Below are positions 25,041-36,067 of a DNA stretch of 64,000 bases, piece after piece. The stretch's first letter is position 1. Each line of letters begins with the position of its first letter. Below the pieces are notes generated by a model that was not told where the DNA came from, ran no database searches, and saw nothing but the letters and a program-made list of their open reading frames with translations. The DNA is from Physcomitrium patens (taxonomy: Eukaryota > Streptophyta > Bryopsida > Funariales > Funariaceae), in assembly GCF_000002425.4 (NCBI RefSeq), contig NC_037255.1, positions 7,756,063 to 7,820,062 of the forward strand, given 5' to 3'. A program made the translations under genes and the position numbers.

Positions 25041-25577
25041 TGTCTAGGACATAAATCTCAAAGTAAGGGATTTCCAATACTTTCTTATGTCACTCAAAAA
25101 GATTAAAAAATCACTCAAAGATAATATAGTATTAAATTAAAATGGCTATTGCCAAAGACAAGAAGAGTAGAAAGTTTTAAAATAAGACTAAGGACTAAAA
25201 AGACATTAATAAGAGTGAAAAAGACTTCACTCTTGCTTCCATATATAATCTCTAACTAAAAACTACGTCGTGATCTTCTATAGGACATCCAACATGTGTT
25301 GACTTTGCTAGATACATGTCTTAACTTGTAATGCAAGTTATCTATATGCGTGCCATATAGTAAGCTTATTCCACAAGCTACTAATATGTATAGTACATGG
25401 TTAACTTGTTGATGAAGTTTCTAATCTATCAATCAACTATAAATATGTATGATGTCAAAACCACGTCAATGAAGTTTTTAGGAAGTTTTTTTAGAAGATA
25501 TTATGAAATTAATCTATATTTACTTACTTCTACCTAATTGTATAAATAACTATTGAAATAAATACATATGTCTATAA
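25041..25577 (-). mobile_element. LTR-like copy B (minus orientation)
   Basis: Reverse complement of the same family as copies A, C and D. Landmarks include GGCTATTGCCAAAGACAAGAAG (25,143-25,164), CTTCACTCTTGCTTCCATATAT and the start and end sequences of the family. It is diverged from the others, so it is old. Its position and strand suit a 5' LTR of the copia fossil at 20.7-23.5 kb, which would make the family copia; that is inference. Confidence 0.65.
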
Positions 25578-26934
25578 AAAATATGAATATAAAAAAACTA
25601 TTTTTAGAGAGATTTTATATATTATTTGATTTTGGATTAACTATTATAATCTGAAATTGTTGATATGGCTTAGGCGACAATGCCACAGGTATGTTGTAGT
25701 AGAAGATGTTGATTAAGAAGATTGGTCATTCATGATTTTAATGTTAAGAACTTAAATCAAGGTTGGTAGCAAATAAGAATTTTATGCATAATGCTCATTG
25801 GCCATGAAGATATTAGAATAAGGTGAATAAATTCAAGTTTGTTTGAAAGTTTCATCAATTTTATTTTCTAGGATCTAAGAAATAAAATTTGGTGCCATGA
25901 ACAAGGTAGATATTATGATTGTTGTTTGGGCTATAACTAAGGCAATAGGAATAGTTGCTCCTAATAAGTATAGATTATTGCGGAGAGGATACTCAACAAG
26001 AATGTGGTCATCTTAATACAATAACTTGCAAGTTTTATTTTTAATAAAGATTCATCCTCTAGTTTGGTTATATTTGCATGTTGAAAATAGATTTTTGTGT
26101 AAATCTAGAATATATATGAAGCAAAGTGTAGGTACTTATTGTAACTAGAATTTGACCATTCTTCATCCATAGATTAGAAGTGTTGTATTGTTTCTAAGAT
26201 TCTTAGTAATTATTAGGTGAAAGACTTTGAAAGTTAATAAATTATATTTTAATATGAGCTAGATAATGTATAGTTCTTATATCAACTATCTATTGATTGT
26301 CTGTTATTTTTTCAGCTTGGACTAATTTTGCTAAGCAAAATGCTTATATGAAGTAAGTATAAATATAGAAGGAAGGTGGAATTTCTTCCACATCTTCATC
26401 TTTCCATATTATTTTTGATTTTCTTGAATTATTTGTAATTTTGATATAAATAAATAAAATCTTGAAACTTTTAATATTAATAATTTTAGAAATTTTGATT
26501 TTTACTTTATAACATATAAATACACATATTATATAAAAACTCAAAAGTTAAAATAATTATTTTTTTAAAGAAATACTAAAATCAGTATATAAAATAATAT
26601 TTACTGAGATAGCAAAAAAAATAACTATCAAAAGTTTTGGAAAAAATTATATAAATTACATAAAATATATTATTTTACATCATTCTCAAAAGCCTTTAAA
26701 GAAAGCTCAAAAATGTCTCAAAATTGTGCTCTATATATTAGAACTTTATTATTAGTGATCTTTATAAACTAATAATTAATATAATATACAATACTTATAT
26801 ATATGATTAGTGATAAATAAGTAGTTTTTGTCTTTTTATAACCAAATTTTATGTAATCTAAAAATCATTGTTTAATTTATAAAATTATTATAACCAATAA
26901 ATAATATGATAGTCATATTATTAAGTTTAAAAAA
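25578..26934. other. AT-rich intergenic DNA
   Basis: No gene, RNA or named repeat is seen. The section 25,640-26,330 is a little less AT-rich and may be decayed transposon sequence. The frame at 26,344-26,544 is a low-complexity chance frame. Confidence 0.5.
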
Positions 26935-27343
26935 GATATTTTTTATAATAGCATATCTAATCTTCATTTTTGTGCTAATTACAAATATATTCTTAGATGA
27001 TGATAAGCTACAACATATTTTTCTTTTTTAACTACATATAGAGTTCAACTACGTGCTAGAAAAATTTTGGTACAATATTTATCCTTGATTTGTGGGCCCT
27101 ACAAGAATTCAATGCCCTTGCCTTTGTTGTCATTAATAAAAATTTTAAATTGAACCACATAATACCGAAGATGGTTCAAGCACCAAGGTCCTTTTCTTTC
27201 TTCTATAAAATTATATTAAATATCATATATATCCCTAAAGTATGCTAAAATATCAAGAATATCTTTTTATTCCTAATAGTAGCATAATTTTTTCTTATAT
27301 TTGTAATAATTACATATACATCCTTAGACAATGATAAGCTATA

Positions 27344-27378
<35 letters not shown>

Positions 27379-28007
27379 TAATTGAATATGGAGTTCAATT
27401 GCATGCTACATAAATATTTGTACAACACTTATTCTTGGTTTGTAGGCCCTAAAAGAACTAGATGCCTCTACCCCTATTGTTTTTGCAATAATTTTGGAAT
27501 TGAACCACAAAGCACCAAAGAAGGTTCAAGCACGAAAGTAGTTTTCTTCCTCCTATAAATTTATGCAAAAAATATCATAAATACCCTTAAAATATGCTAA
27601 AATATTTAAAACATCCTTATATTTCTAATAATATAATTTTTTAATTTTTGTAATAATTCCAAATATATATTTGGACAGTTGTACGCTACAACATATTATT
27701 TTTTTAACTGCATATGAACCTCAACCACATTCCAAGCAAATTTTGGTCCAATACTTATCCTTGGTTTATGAGCCCTATAAGAAGTAGATACCCTCGTCCC
27801 TATTGTTATTGATAAATTTTTGGAATTGAACTACAAAGCACTAAAAAAGGTTCAAGCACCAAGATAGTTTGCTTTTATCTATAAATTTATGCAAAAATAT
27901 CATACATGCCTTTGAAATATGCTAAAATATAAAGAATAACTTTATATTTTTAATATAAGTATTTTTATTTTATAATAATTATAAATATATTTTTAGATAG
28001 TAATAAG

Positions 28008-28012
<5 letters not shown>

Positions 28013-28051
<39 letters not shown>
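28013..28051. repeat. (AT)n run inside an array unit
   Basis: About 39 bases of alternating A and T directly after the unit landmark AAGCTATAAT. Similar runs occur at the same place in the units at about 27,339-27,376, 28,371-28,426 and 31,884-31,922. The microsatellite therefore grew repeatedly from the same short seed in the unit. Confidence 0.9.
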
Positions 28052-28054
<3 letters not shown>

Positions 28055-28366
28055 GTATATGGATCTCAATCATATGAACTGCAAATTTTGGCACATTACT
28101 TTTCTTAAGTTTGTAAGTCCTATAAGAAATAGACGCCTCCACTTCTTTTGTCATTGTAAATTTTTTAGAATTAAACCATAAAGCACCAAAGAAGATTCAA
28201 GTATTAAAGTAGTTTTCTTCTTCATATAAATTTATGCAAAAATATTATATATGCCTCCTAAAATATATTATTATATCAAGAATATTTCTATATTTCTAAT
28301 AACAATATATTTATCTCTTACTTTTGTAATAATTATAGATATATTTTATGAGAATAAAAAACTACA

Positions 28367-28405
<39 letters not shown>

Positions 28406-29503
28406 TATAGATATAGATATATATTTTTTTTAGCTATATATGGAATTGAACTACACACCATGTAATTTTTGGTGCAATACTTATTCTCAATTTGTAGGCC
28501 CTATAAGAAGTGAACGCCCTTCTTCCATTGTCTTTGATAAAATTTTGGAATTAAACTACAAAGCATTGGAGAAGATTTGAGCATTAGAGTAGTTTTTTTC
28601 TTTCTACAAAATTCATGCAAAATATCATACATGCCCCTGAAATATATACATATGAATATTTTATGATATATATATATATATATATATATGAATACTTATT
28701 TTTATGATAATTATAAATATATCCTTGGATAGTGATAATCTATAATATATTATTTTTTTAGCTATATATGGAGCTCAACCACATACTATGCAAATTTTGG
28801 TGCAATATTTTTCTTCAATTTGGAGGCCCTGCATAAAATGCATATCCTTGTTGTTGCTGAGGTCACAAATTTTTTGGAATTATACCATAGAATACTAATA
28901 TAGGTTTGAGTACTAAAGTAGTATTCTTTCTCTTATGAATTTATAAAAAAATATCAAACATGCCCTTGAAATATGCAAAAATATCAAAAATACTCTGATA
29001 TTCTTAATAGTAGCATATCTATCTTTTATTTTTGTGATAATTACAAATATACCTTTGGACAATGATGTGCTTCAATCTATTATCTTTTTTATTTTTATAT
29101 AGAATCTAATTAAATATTACAAAGATATTAGTGCAGTAAATTTTTTCTATGTCTAAACAATATATAAAATAGATGTTCCTACCTTCCTAGCCATTGCAAA
29201 ATTTTCAAAATTAAACTATCAAGCAGTAGGATAGTCTTCATTTTTCTATAATTTTACAAAAAAAATATAATATGTATCCATAAAATATTCTAAAATTACA
29301 AGAATATTCTTATATTTTTTTACAATAATATATCTATTCCTTATTTTTGTGATAATTACAAATAAATATTTAGATAGTAATAAAATATGACTTCTTATTT
29401 TTTTAGCTACATATGAGATACAACCACATACCATGCAAGTTTTGATGCAATACTTTATCCAATTTTTGGACCTTATACAAAATAGATGCCCTCATGGATA
29501 GTG

Positions 29504-29507
<4 letters not shown>

Positions 29508-29538
<31 letters not shown>
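29508..29538. repeat. Poly(A) run in an array unit
   Basis: About 31 A in a row, at the place where other units read ATTTTGGAATTGAACCAC. It probably expanded from the unit's own A/T-rich text rather than marking an insertion. Confidence 0.8.
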
Positions 29539-29540
<2 letters not shown>

Positions 29541-29669
29541 AACCACAAATAACTATGGTAGGTTTGAGCATTGGAATAGTTTTCTTTTTCTAATAGATTT
29601 ATGCAAAAATATCATACATATCTTTGAAATATAGTGAAATATAAAGATTATTTTTATATTTTTGATAAT

Positions 29670-30196
29670 ATCATAGATATACATATTTAATTAAATAATT
29701 ATCTATATAATATAAATAAGTAGAAATATATTAAAATAAATAAACTTAATAATAGCTCGTTAAAAAGTTTCCTAAAAACTTCATATATATAACTTTGATT
29801 TTACATATGTTTGTAATTGATTAGCAGATTAGAAACTTGGCCAACAAGTTAGCCATGAGTTGTACATATTGATAGCTTGTAGTATAAGCTAACCATATTG
29901 CACACATATAAAAAAAAATTACTTTATAAATTAAGACATGTATTGGAGGTCCTATAAAATGTCGCCATATGGTTCTTAATTAGATAGTATATATGGAAGT
30001 AAGAGTATAGTCTTCTTCACTCTTATCAATGCCTTTTTTTTATTTTTAGTCTTGTTTTAAGAAACTCTAGTTTTCTTGTCTTTGGTAGTAGCTATTCTAG
30101 TTTAATATTATACCATCTTTGAGTGATTATCTAGTCTTTTCAAGTAATATAAGGATGTATTAATGTTTTGATTCTTTAAGATTTATGTCTTTGATA
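29670..30196 (+). repeat. LTR C (5' LTR of the nested element)
   Basis: It opens with TATCATAGATATACATATT and closes with TTTATGTCTTTGATA. It shares with LTR D the text AATATAAATA.GTAGAAATATATTAAAATAAATAA and the TATA-like AGTATATATGG followed by a GA-rich start region. No clear primer-binding site was recognised after its end. Confidence 0.7.
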
Positions 30197-31063
30197 CTTT
30201 TACAAGAATACTAACTCATTATTTTTGTTTTGTTTTATAAGTGAATCAATCACTTCTATAGTTTTGTTTTAAAGATTGCAAACTATCCACCTTTAAACTA
30301 ACTTTTAGATCTCTAATACTATTTTTTTCTTAAAAAAAATGAACTATTTTTCTTTGTAGAAATTTTCATTTGATATTAGAATTTATGGATTAACTTCTTC
30401 TAATTTGACTTGTAGATTTTTTTGAATTTTCTATAGAAGAAAAAAAATTGGATGCTACTCTCTGCAAAAGTGGGAATAAATTTCTAATTATTACAGATCT
30501 TCATAAGCTTCTCAATACTTTTAGAATAAAAATTTCATGTATTTCTAATGTTAACCATGGAGGTAGTATTTTGATGCATATGGAAGAAGTCAACAATAAA
30601 TTTAAAGTCTACACCAAGATTTTTTATAATTGTGAGAAGCAAGTAGATCAAATTTATAAATAAATCTAAAAAATCTTGCTACTACAAGTATAAAAGAAGC
30701 AAGGATAAGTATGTGAAAGAAGTTTAATAGAACAAGATCAAATTATTGAGAATTTCTACAAGTGAAGCTTTATCTAACGTTGCATCTTTCTCAATATCTT
30801 GATGGATTTACTTAAGATGGATTCTTAAATGCACTTTCATGTCAAAGTGCTCTCTCTTAGTTTTTACCTTTGATAAAAAAATAATTTATAATTATTTTAT
30901 AACTTTAACTCATTCTTATAGTTATTTATGGCTACATTTTAAAAAATTAATGAAAAAAAATAATAGAGACCAATTTTGTATCTCTACAATAAGGATCACA
31001 TTGAACCACCATATCAATATGTAATCACCCTTCTTTGTGGAACTCATCTTTAAAAGAGAGTAA

Positions 31064-31578
31064 TATCATGGGCATACATATTAAGTTTAATAATTTTTTA
31101 AATAATATAAATAGGTAGAAATATATTAAAATAAATAAGTTTGATAATATCTTATTGAAAAGCTTTATAGATATGACTTTGAATTTTTACATATTTATAA
31201 TTAATTGATATGTTAGAAACTTAGTCAATTAGTTAATCACATGTTCCATGTATTGATAGCTTGTGATACAAGCTAATTATGTGGCATATATATAGAAAAC
31301 TTCCCTTCCAAGTTAAGACATGTGTTGGAAGTCCTTTAAAATATTGCCACATAGCTCTTAGTTAGATAGTATATATGGGGATTAGAATGAAGCCTTCTTC
31401 ATTCTTCTTAATGCCTTCCTTATTCTTAATTTTAATTCAAAAAAATGTAGTTTTCTTTTATCTTTGGCAATAGACATTCTAGATTAATATTATACCATCT
31501 TTAAGTAATTGTAAAGTCTTTTCAAGTGACACAAGGATAAATTGATCTTCTAATTTTTTGATATTCATGTTCTTGACA
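31064..31578 (+). repeat. LTR D (3' LTR of the nested element)
   Basis: It opens with TATCATGGGCATACATATT and ends in TTCATGTTCTTGACA. Immediately after it the 330-bp array sequence resumes in the same direction and at the same unit position where it stopped before LTR C. Confidence 0.7.
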
Positions 31579-31881
31579 AATAATAGCATATCTAGCTTTT
31601 ATTTTTGTGATAATTATAAATATATTTTTAGATAGTGATAAACTAAATTCCATTATTTTCTTAATTATATTTAAAACTTAATCATGTATTGTATATATTT
31701 TGGCATAAGAAATTTTTTTAGTTTTTTGGCCTTACATAAAATGGACACCTTTGCTATTTTTATTGGTAAAATATCATACATATTCTTGAAATATGATAAA
31801 ATATCAAGAATATCTTTATATTTTTTATTATAATATATCTATCCCTAACTTTTTTATAATTACAAATATATTCTTGGATAG

Positions 31882-31926
<45 letters not shown>

Positions 31927-34100
31927 TTTTTCCAACTACAAATGTAGGTCAATTGCATGTTGCAAAAATTTTATTGAGGCACTTTAGTTCAATTTTTGAG
32001 CCTTGTGAGAAATAGATGCTACCATTACAAAATTTGTAAAAGTGAACCACAAAGAACTAGCAAGGTTTGAGCTTTGGAATGGTTTTCTTTCTCCTATAAA
32101 TTTATGCAAAAATATCACATATGTCCATAAAATATGCTAAAATATCAAGAATTTTCTTATATTCTTTTTAATAGCATATTTATTTTTTACTATTATAATA
32201 ATTACAAATATGTTCTTGTATGGTATTAAGCTATAATATTATTTTTTTTTTTAGGTATATCTAAATTCCAACAAAGTGTCATGTAGATTTTAGCAAACAC
32301 TTTTTTTTTCAATTTTAAGGCCTTATATAAGATAGATGCCCTTATTGCCATTGGTATTACAAAAATTTTGGAATTAAACCACATAGCACCCAAGTAGATT
32401 TGAGTACTAAAATATCTTCTTTTTTTGTATAAATTTATGCAAAAATATCACACATATCCACAAAATATGCTCAAATATCAAGAGTTCTTTTATATTCTTT
32501 ATAATATCATATTTATTTATTATTATTGTGATAATTATAAATAGATCTTTAGACGGTAATAAGCTATAATGTTTTTATTTTTTTACATGCATCTAAGGTC
32601 CAAAGCATACTGCATAGATTTTAGTCCAACATCTTTCTTCAATTTTTAGGCCCTATACAAAATAGATGCCTGCTCCGCCATTACTGGTGCAAAATTTCCA
32701 TGAAATATGCTAAAATATCAAAAATACCTTCATATTCTTTTTGATAGCATATCTACTCATCAATTTTTTGATAATTACAAATATATCCTTATATAATGAT
32801 AAGTTATGGCTACTTTTTTTAATTATAAATTAGGCCCAAATGCATGCCATGTACATTTTTGCATGGCAATAATCCTTAGTTTTATGGCCTTGAGCAATAT
32901 AAATACCTTTGTTTTTGGTGCCATTGCAAAAGTTTTGGAACTCAACCATAAAGTACTAGGGTAGGTTTGAGCTTTAGAATAGTCTTCTCCATCTTATAAA
33001 TTTTCAAAAAATATCATACATGCCTCTTAAATATGCTAAAATAATAAGAATATCTTTATACTCTTGATAATAGTATATTTATTTCTTACTTTTGTGATAA
33101 TTATAAATATATCCTTGGATGTTGATAAGCTTTAATCTTTTACTTAATTTAGATACATATAGAGTCTAAATGAATGCCATATAGATTTTGGAGCAGCATT
33201 TTATATCAATTTTTGAGCTGTGCACAAAATAGATACCCTTACTATTACTACTGTTGTAAAATTTTTAGAACTAACCCACAAAAGACCAAGGTACGTTTAA
33301 ACATTGAAGTAGTTTTCTTTCTCCTAAAATATTTATGCAAAATATCATACATATCTTCGAAATATATTATAATAATAAGAATATTTCTATATTCTTTATA
33401 ATAGCATATCTATTCCTTATTTTTGTCATAATTACAAATATATTCTTGAATGTTGATAAGCTATAACCTTCTACCTCTTTTACTTTTATATGGAATCTAA
33501 CTGTGTGTTGCACAAATTTTGGTGAGGCATTTTTTTTTTATTTTTGGTTCCTATACAAAATAGATGCTAATGTTGCTATTACTATCACAAAATTTGCAAA
33601 AGTGAACCACAGAGCACCTAGGTAGGTTTGAACATCAAAGTAGTCTTCTTCTTCCTATTAATTTATGAAAAAATATTATATGCTAAATATGAGATTTAAC
33701 TGCATGCCACACACATTTTGTTGCAATTCTTTTTTTAGTTTTTAGACTCCAAATAAAATAGATGCCTCCATCATTGTTGCCATTGGAAATTTTCCAAAAT
33801 TAAACCACATAGAACTAAAGTAGGTTCAAGCACCAGAGTAGTCTTTATTCTTGTATAAATTTATGTAAAAATATCATACATGTATGTGAAATATGTTGAA
33901 ATATCAAATATATTCTTATATTCTTGATAATGGCATATCTATCTCTCACTTTTGTAATAATTACAAATATACTCCTGAACAATGATAAGCTATAACTCTT
34001 TTTTATAGGTACTTATGGGGCCAAACCTTGTACATACAAATTTTTGCATGGTACTTTTTTAAAATTTTGGTACCTTACACACAATGGACACTCTTGCACT
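31579..34100 (+). repeat. Diverged tandem array, period about 330 bp (right part)
   Basis: About eight further units in the same direction. The ATAATTACAAATAT landmark recurs near 31,608, 31,856, 32,200, 32,533, 32,770, 33,099, 33,430 and 33,957. Most spacings are 329-347 bases, two are about 240 (internal deletions) and one about 527 (an extra half unit at 33,670-33,960). An AT run of about 39 bases sits at 31,884-31,922. No coding content is seen. Confidence 0.85.
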
Positions 34101-34400
34101 TATTGTCATTGCTAAAATGGCCACACCAATATAGAAAATATAATTAGATGTGTAGACATAGATGATCATCTATCTCTAAACAAAACTTTGACTGAATTTT
34201 TTGTTGATTACAACCTCTAGAAGCAAATAATTGATAGTCTCTTGTAAGAGATTTACCGAATAAAACCAACAAATCGACATCTCATACAAGGTCAAGTAGT
34301 GTAAAGTAAATATGTTCTAACTTGAAGCAAAAGTAGTTCTTGGACATTAATCTATCATGCAATTTGCAATTTGCCAATGATGAGAAAGATAAGAAGAGGG

Positions 34401-34722
34401 TAAATTTATAAGAGAAAGAAGACCACACTAGTGCTTGAATCTACCTTGGTGCTCCATAGTTCAATTCCAAAAAATTTGTGACAGCAATGGTGGCAAGGGC
34501 GTCCATTTCACTTAGGGCCTCAAAACTGAGGAAAAATGTTACATCAAAATTTGAACCCTATATGTATCTTTAAAAACAAAATAGAATATAATTTATTACC
34601 ATCCAAGGATATATTTGTAATTATCACAAAAATGAGGGATGGATATGCTATTATCAGAATACATAGATATTCTTAATATTTCAGCATATTTCAAGGGCAT
34701 GAATGATATTTTCCTTAAATAG
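34401..34722 (-). repeat. Inverted full unit of the 330-bp array
   Basis: The reverse complement of this stretch shows the whole unit: GCATGAATGATATTTTCC, CTTGAAATATGC, ATAATTACAAATATATCCTTGG, GAGGCCCTAAGTGAAATGGACG, TTGGAATTGAACTATGGAGC and TTCTCTTATAAATTTA. It is the only unit in this orientation. About 300 bases of different sequence separate it from the last direct unit. Confidence 0.85.
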
Positions 34723-35580
34723 AATGGTAGTCAAGGCATATTAATTTCATCAAGTTAAATATTAATGTCATAGTTCATTTCATGTAAAAGTAGCATAACA
34801 CTAAGAATATTAATAACAATAATAATAATAATAATAATAATAAGATTATAAATAATGGAGTAAGATGTACTAATAAGATTTTAGAATTTTTTTTATTTTA
34901 ATGTGAAATATCATTAAAATTTGTATCTATATGTAGAATATTTTATAACTTTTATTTTATTTTATTTGAGTTTTACTCAAAACAAATAAAAACACTAAAA
35001 TATAAAAGCTTAATATCAAAATATTAATTAAAAATATTTAAAGAAATAACTAATTAAATATTTTTGATATTTTTAAAAAAACAATCAAACTTACAAGAGT
35101 AATTTTCTAAGATTGGACAATAGAAGTAAATTTATACTTTGATTTGATAATTTGATAATCTCCTAAAAAACGTCACATTACAAGGCAACTTTACACACTA
35201 TATATTCCAAAACAAAACAGGTTTATATAAAGTTTTAAAAAATGGCTATTATTAAAAAAAAAAACTGAACTTGTATTCCATATTCAACACTTAGAGCATA
35301 TATTTAAGACAAAAAAAAATGATAATATAATATAGACATAATCATTAACAGTGCACACCATTTTATTATGCTAAAAAAGTAACAGTTGACATATCTAAAT
35401 ACAAAGAATTAAAAAAGAAGTAGAAGATGTACAAGAAAACAAATAAATAAATAAATAAACTAAGAAGATATTCTAAGAGGCATAAATACTCTATAAAAAA
35501 ACGCAAGGATTAAAAAAAACAACAATCATTTAGAAGAAAAATAAATTTCACAAAAACATCAAAAGTAGAAGAAAATAAAG
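34723..35580. other. AT-rich DNA right of the array
   Basis: No gene. It holds an (ATA)n run near 34,817-34,842 and long A- and T-rich stretches. It ends where the composition turns normal, before the MYB-CC 3' region. Confidence 0.5.
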
Positions 35581-36067
35581 TTGCATAAATACCATGATCT
35601 GAAGTAAATGTTTACATTCGCCGCACCAGGGAAGGTTGCGGTGATCTCATTGTTTCTTGTCTCCGGAATGACTAAAGAGGAGCAATTGCCCAACTTCATG
35701 TAATCTAAGTAAGCTTTCGGCATCATATGCTGCTGCTGATTTTTCCGAATAACCCACTTTAGCGATCCAACAAGAAATATATCTGCTTGCCTGTAGAAGT
35801 GGCAGCAAAGAATATTGAACCATCTCTCTCTCTCTCCGTTCACCGTGTAATCTATACCATCAGAGTTGTTGTGCTTAGTCACGAGATCTCCTCCTGCCAT
35901 AGAGATTAATAATAATAATGATAATAATAATAATAATAATAATAATCGTGAGTAGCATTATGCTCAGGGAAGGAAGGACCTCCGGACCTGTGTATACTCA
36001 AGGGGGGGCAGGCTATACCAGAGAAAGATGACAATGAAAGAACACTGAACTGGGCATGACAAGCCTC
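35581..36067 (-). other. Probable 3' UTR and flank of the MYB-CC gene
   Basis: Downstream of the MYB-CC stop on the minus strand. It includes an (ATT)n/(AAT)n microsatellite at about 35,907-35,946 and a GA-rich run near 35,823-35,840. A 113-codon minus-strand frame at 35,559-35,900 opens in this region but shows no known domain and is more likely untranslated sequence. Confidence 0.45.

Larger units (their letters stand above)
26935..29669 (+). repeat. Diverged tandem array, period about 330 bp (left part)
   Basis: About eight units in the same direction. Landmarks in each unit, in order: TTTTGTGATAATTACAAATATATCCTTGGATAG.GATAAGCTATAAT is the pattern of the start, then an AT run of variable length, ACATATGGAGCTCAACCACATGCC, TTTGTAGGCCCTATAAGAA, GGAATTGAACCACAAAGCACC, TTTATGCAAAAATATCATACATGCC and GAAATATGCTAAAATATCAAG. 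The landmark ATAATTACAAATATAT recurs near 26,984, 27,305, 27,655, 27,976, 28,329, 28,702, 29,038 and 29,353. Units differ widely from each other, so the array is old. It has no open frame. The same DNA resumes after the LTR element at 31,579. Confidence 0.85.
29670..31578 (+). mobile_element. Short LTR element (LTR C and D), nested in the 330-bp array
   Basis: LTR C is 29,670-30,196 and LTR D 31,064-31,578, both in plus orientation, with about 870 bases between them. The array unit is cut at TTTGATAA and resumes at AATAATAGCATATC, with a possible short target duplication of ATAAT type. A purine run, AAAAGAGAG, stands just before LTR D as a polypurine tract would. No pol motif lies inside, so this is either a small non-autonomous element of TRIM kind or an internally deleted one. 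The two LTRs differ at many places, so it is old. The family is probably that of copies A and B. Confidence 0.7.

Noticed and set aside
30448-30663. 71-codon frame between LTR C and LTR D as a possible gag
   Set aside because: No zinc knuckle or other gag motif is legible; it cannot be assigned.
26935-34722. Reading the 330-bp array as a CRISPR-like array
   Set aside because: Units are long, diverged over their whole length and have no alternation of constant repeats and unique spacers; the context is a plant nuclear genome.
35559-35900. 113-codon minus-strand frame after the MYB-CC stop
   Set aside because: Lies in the likely 3' UTR, has no known motif and ends in AT-rich noise.
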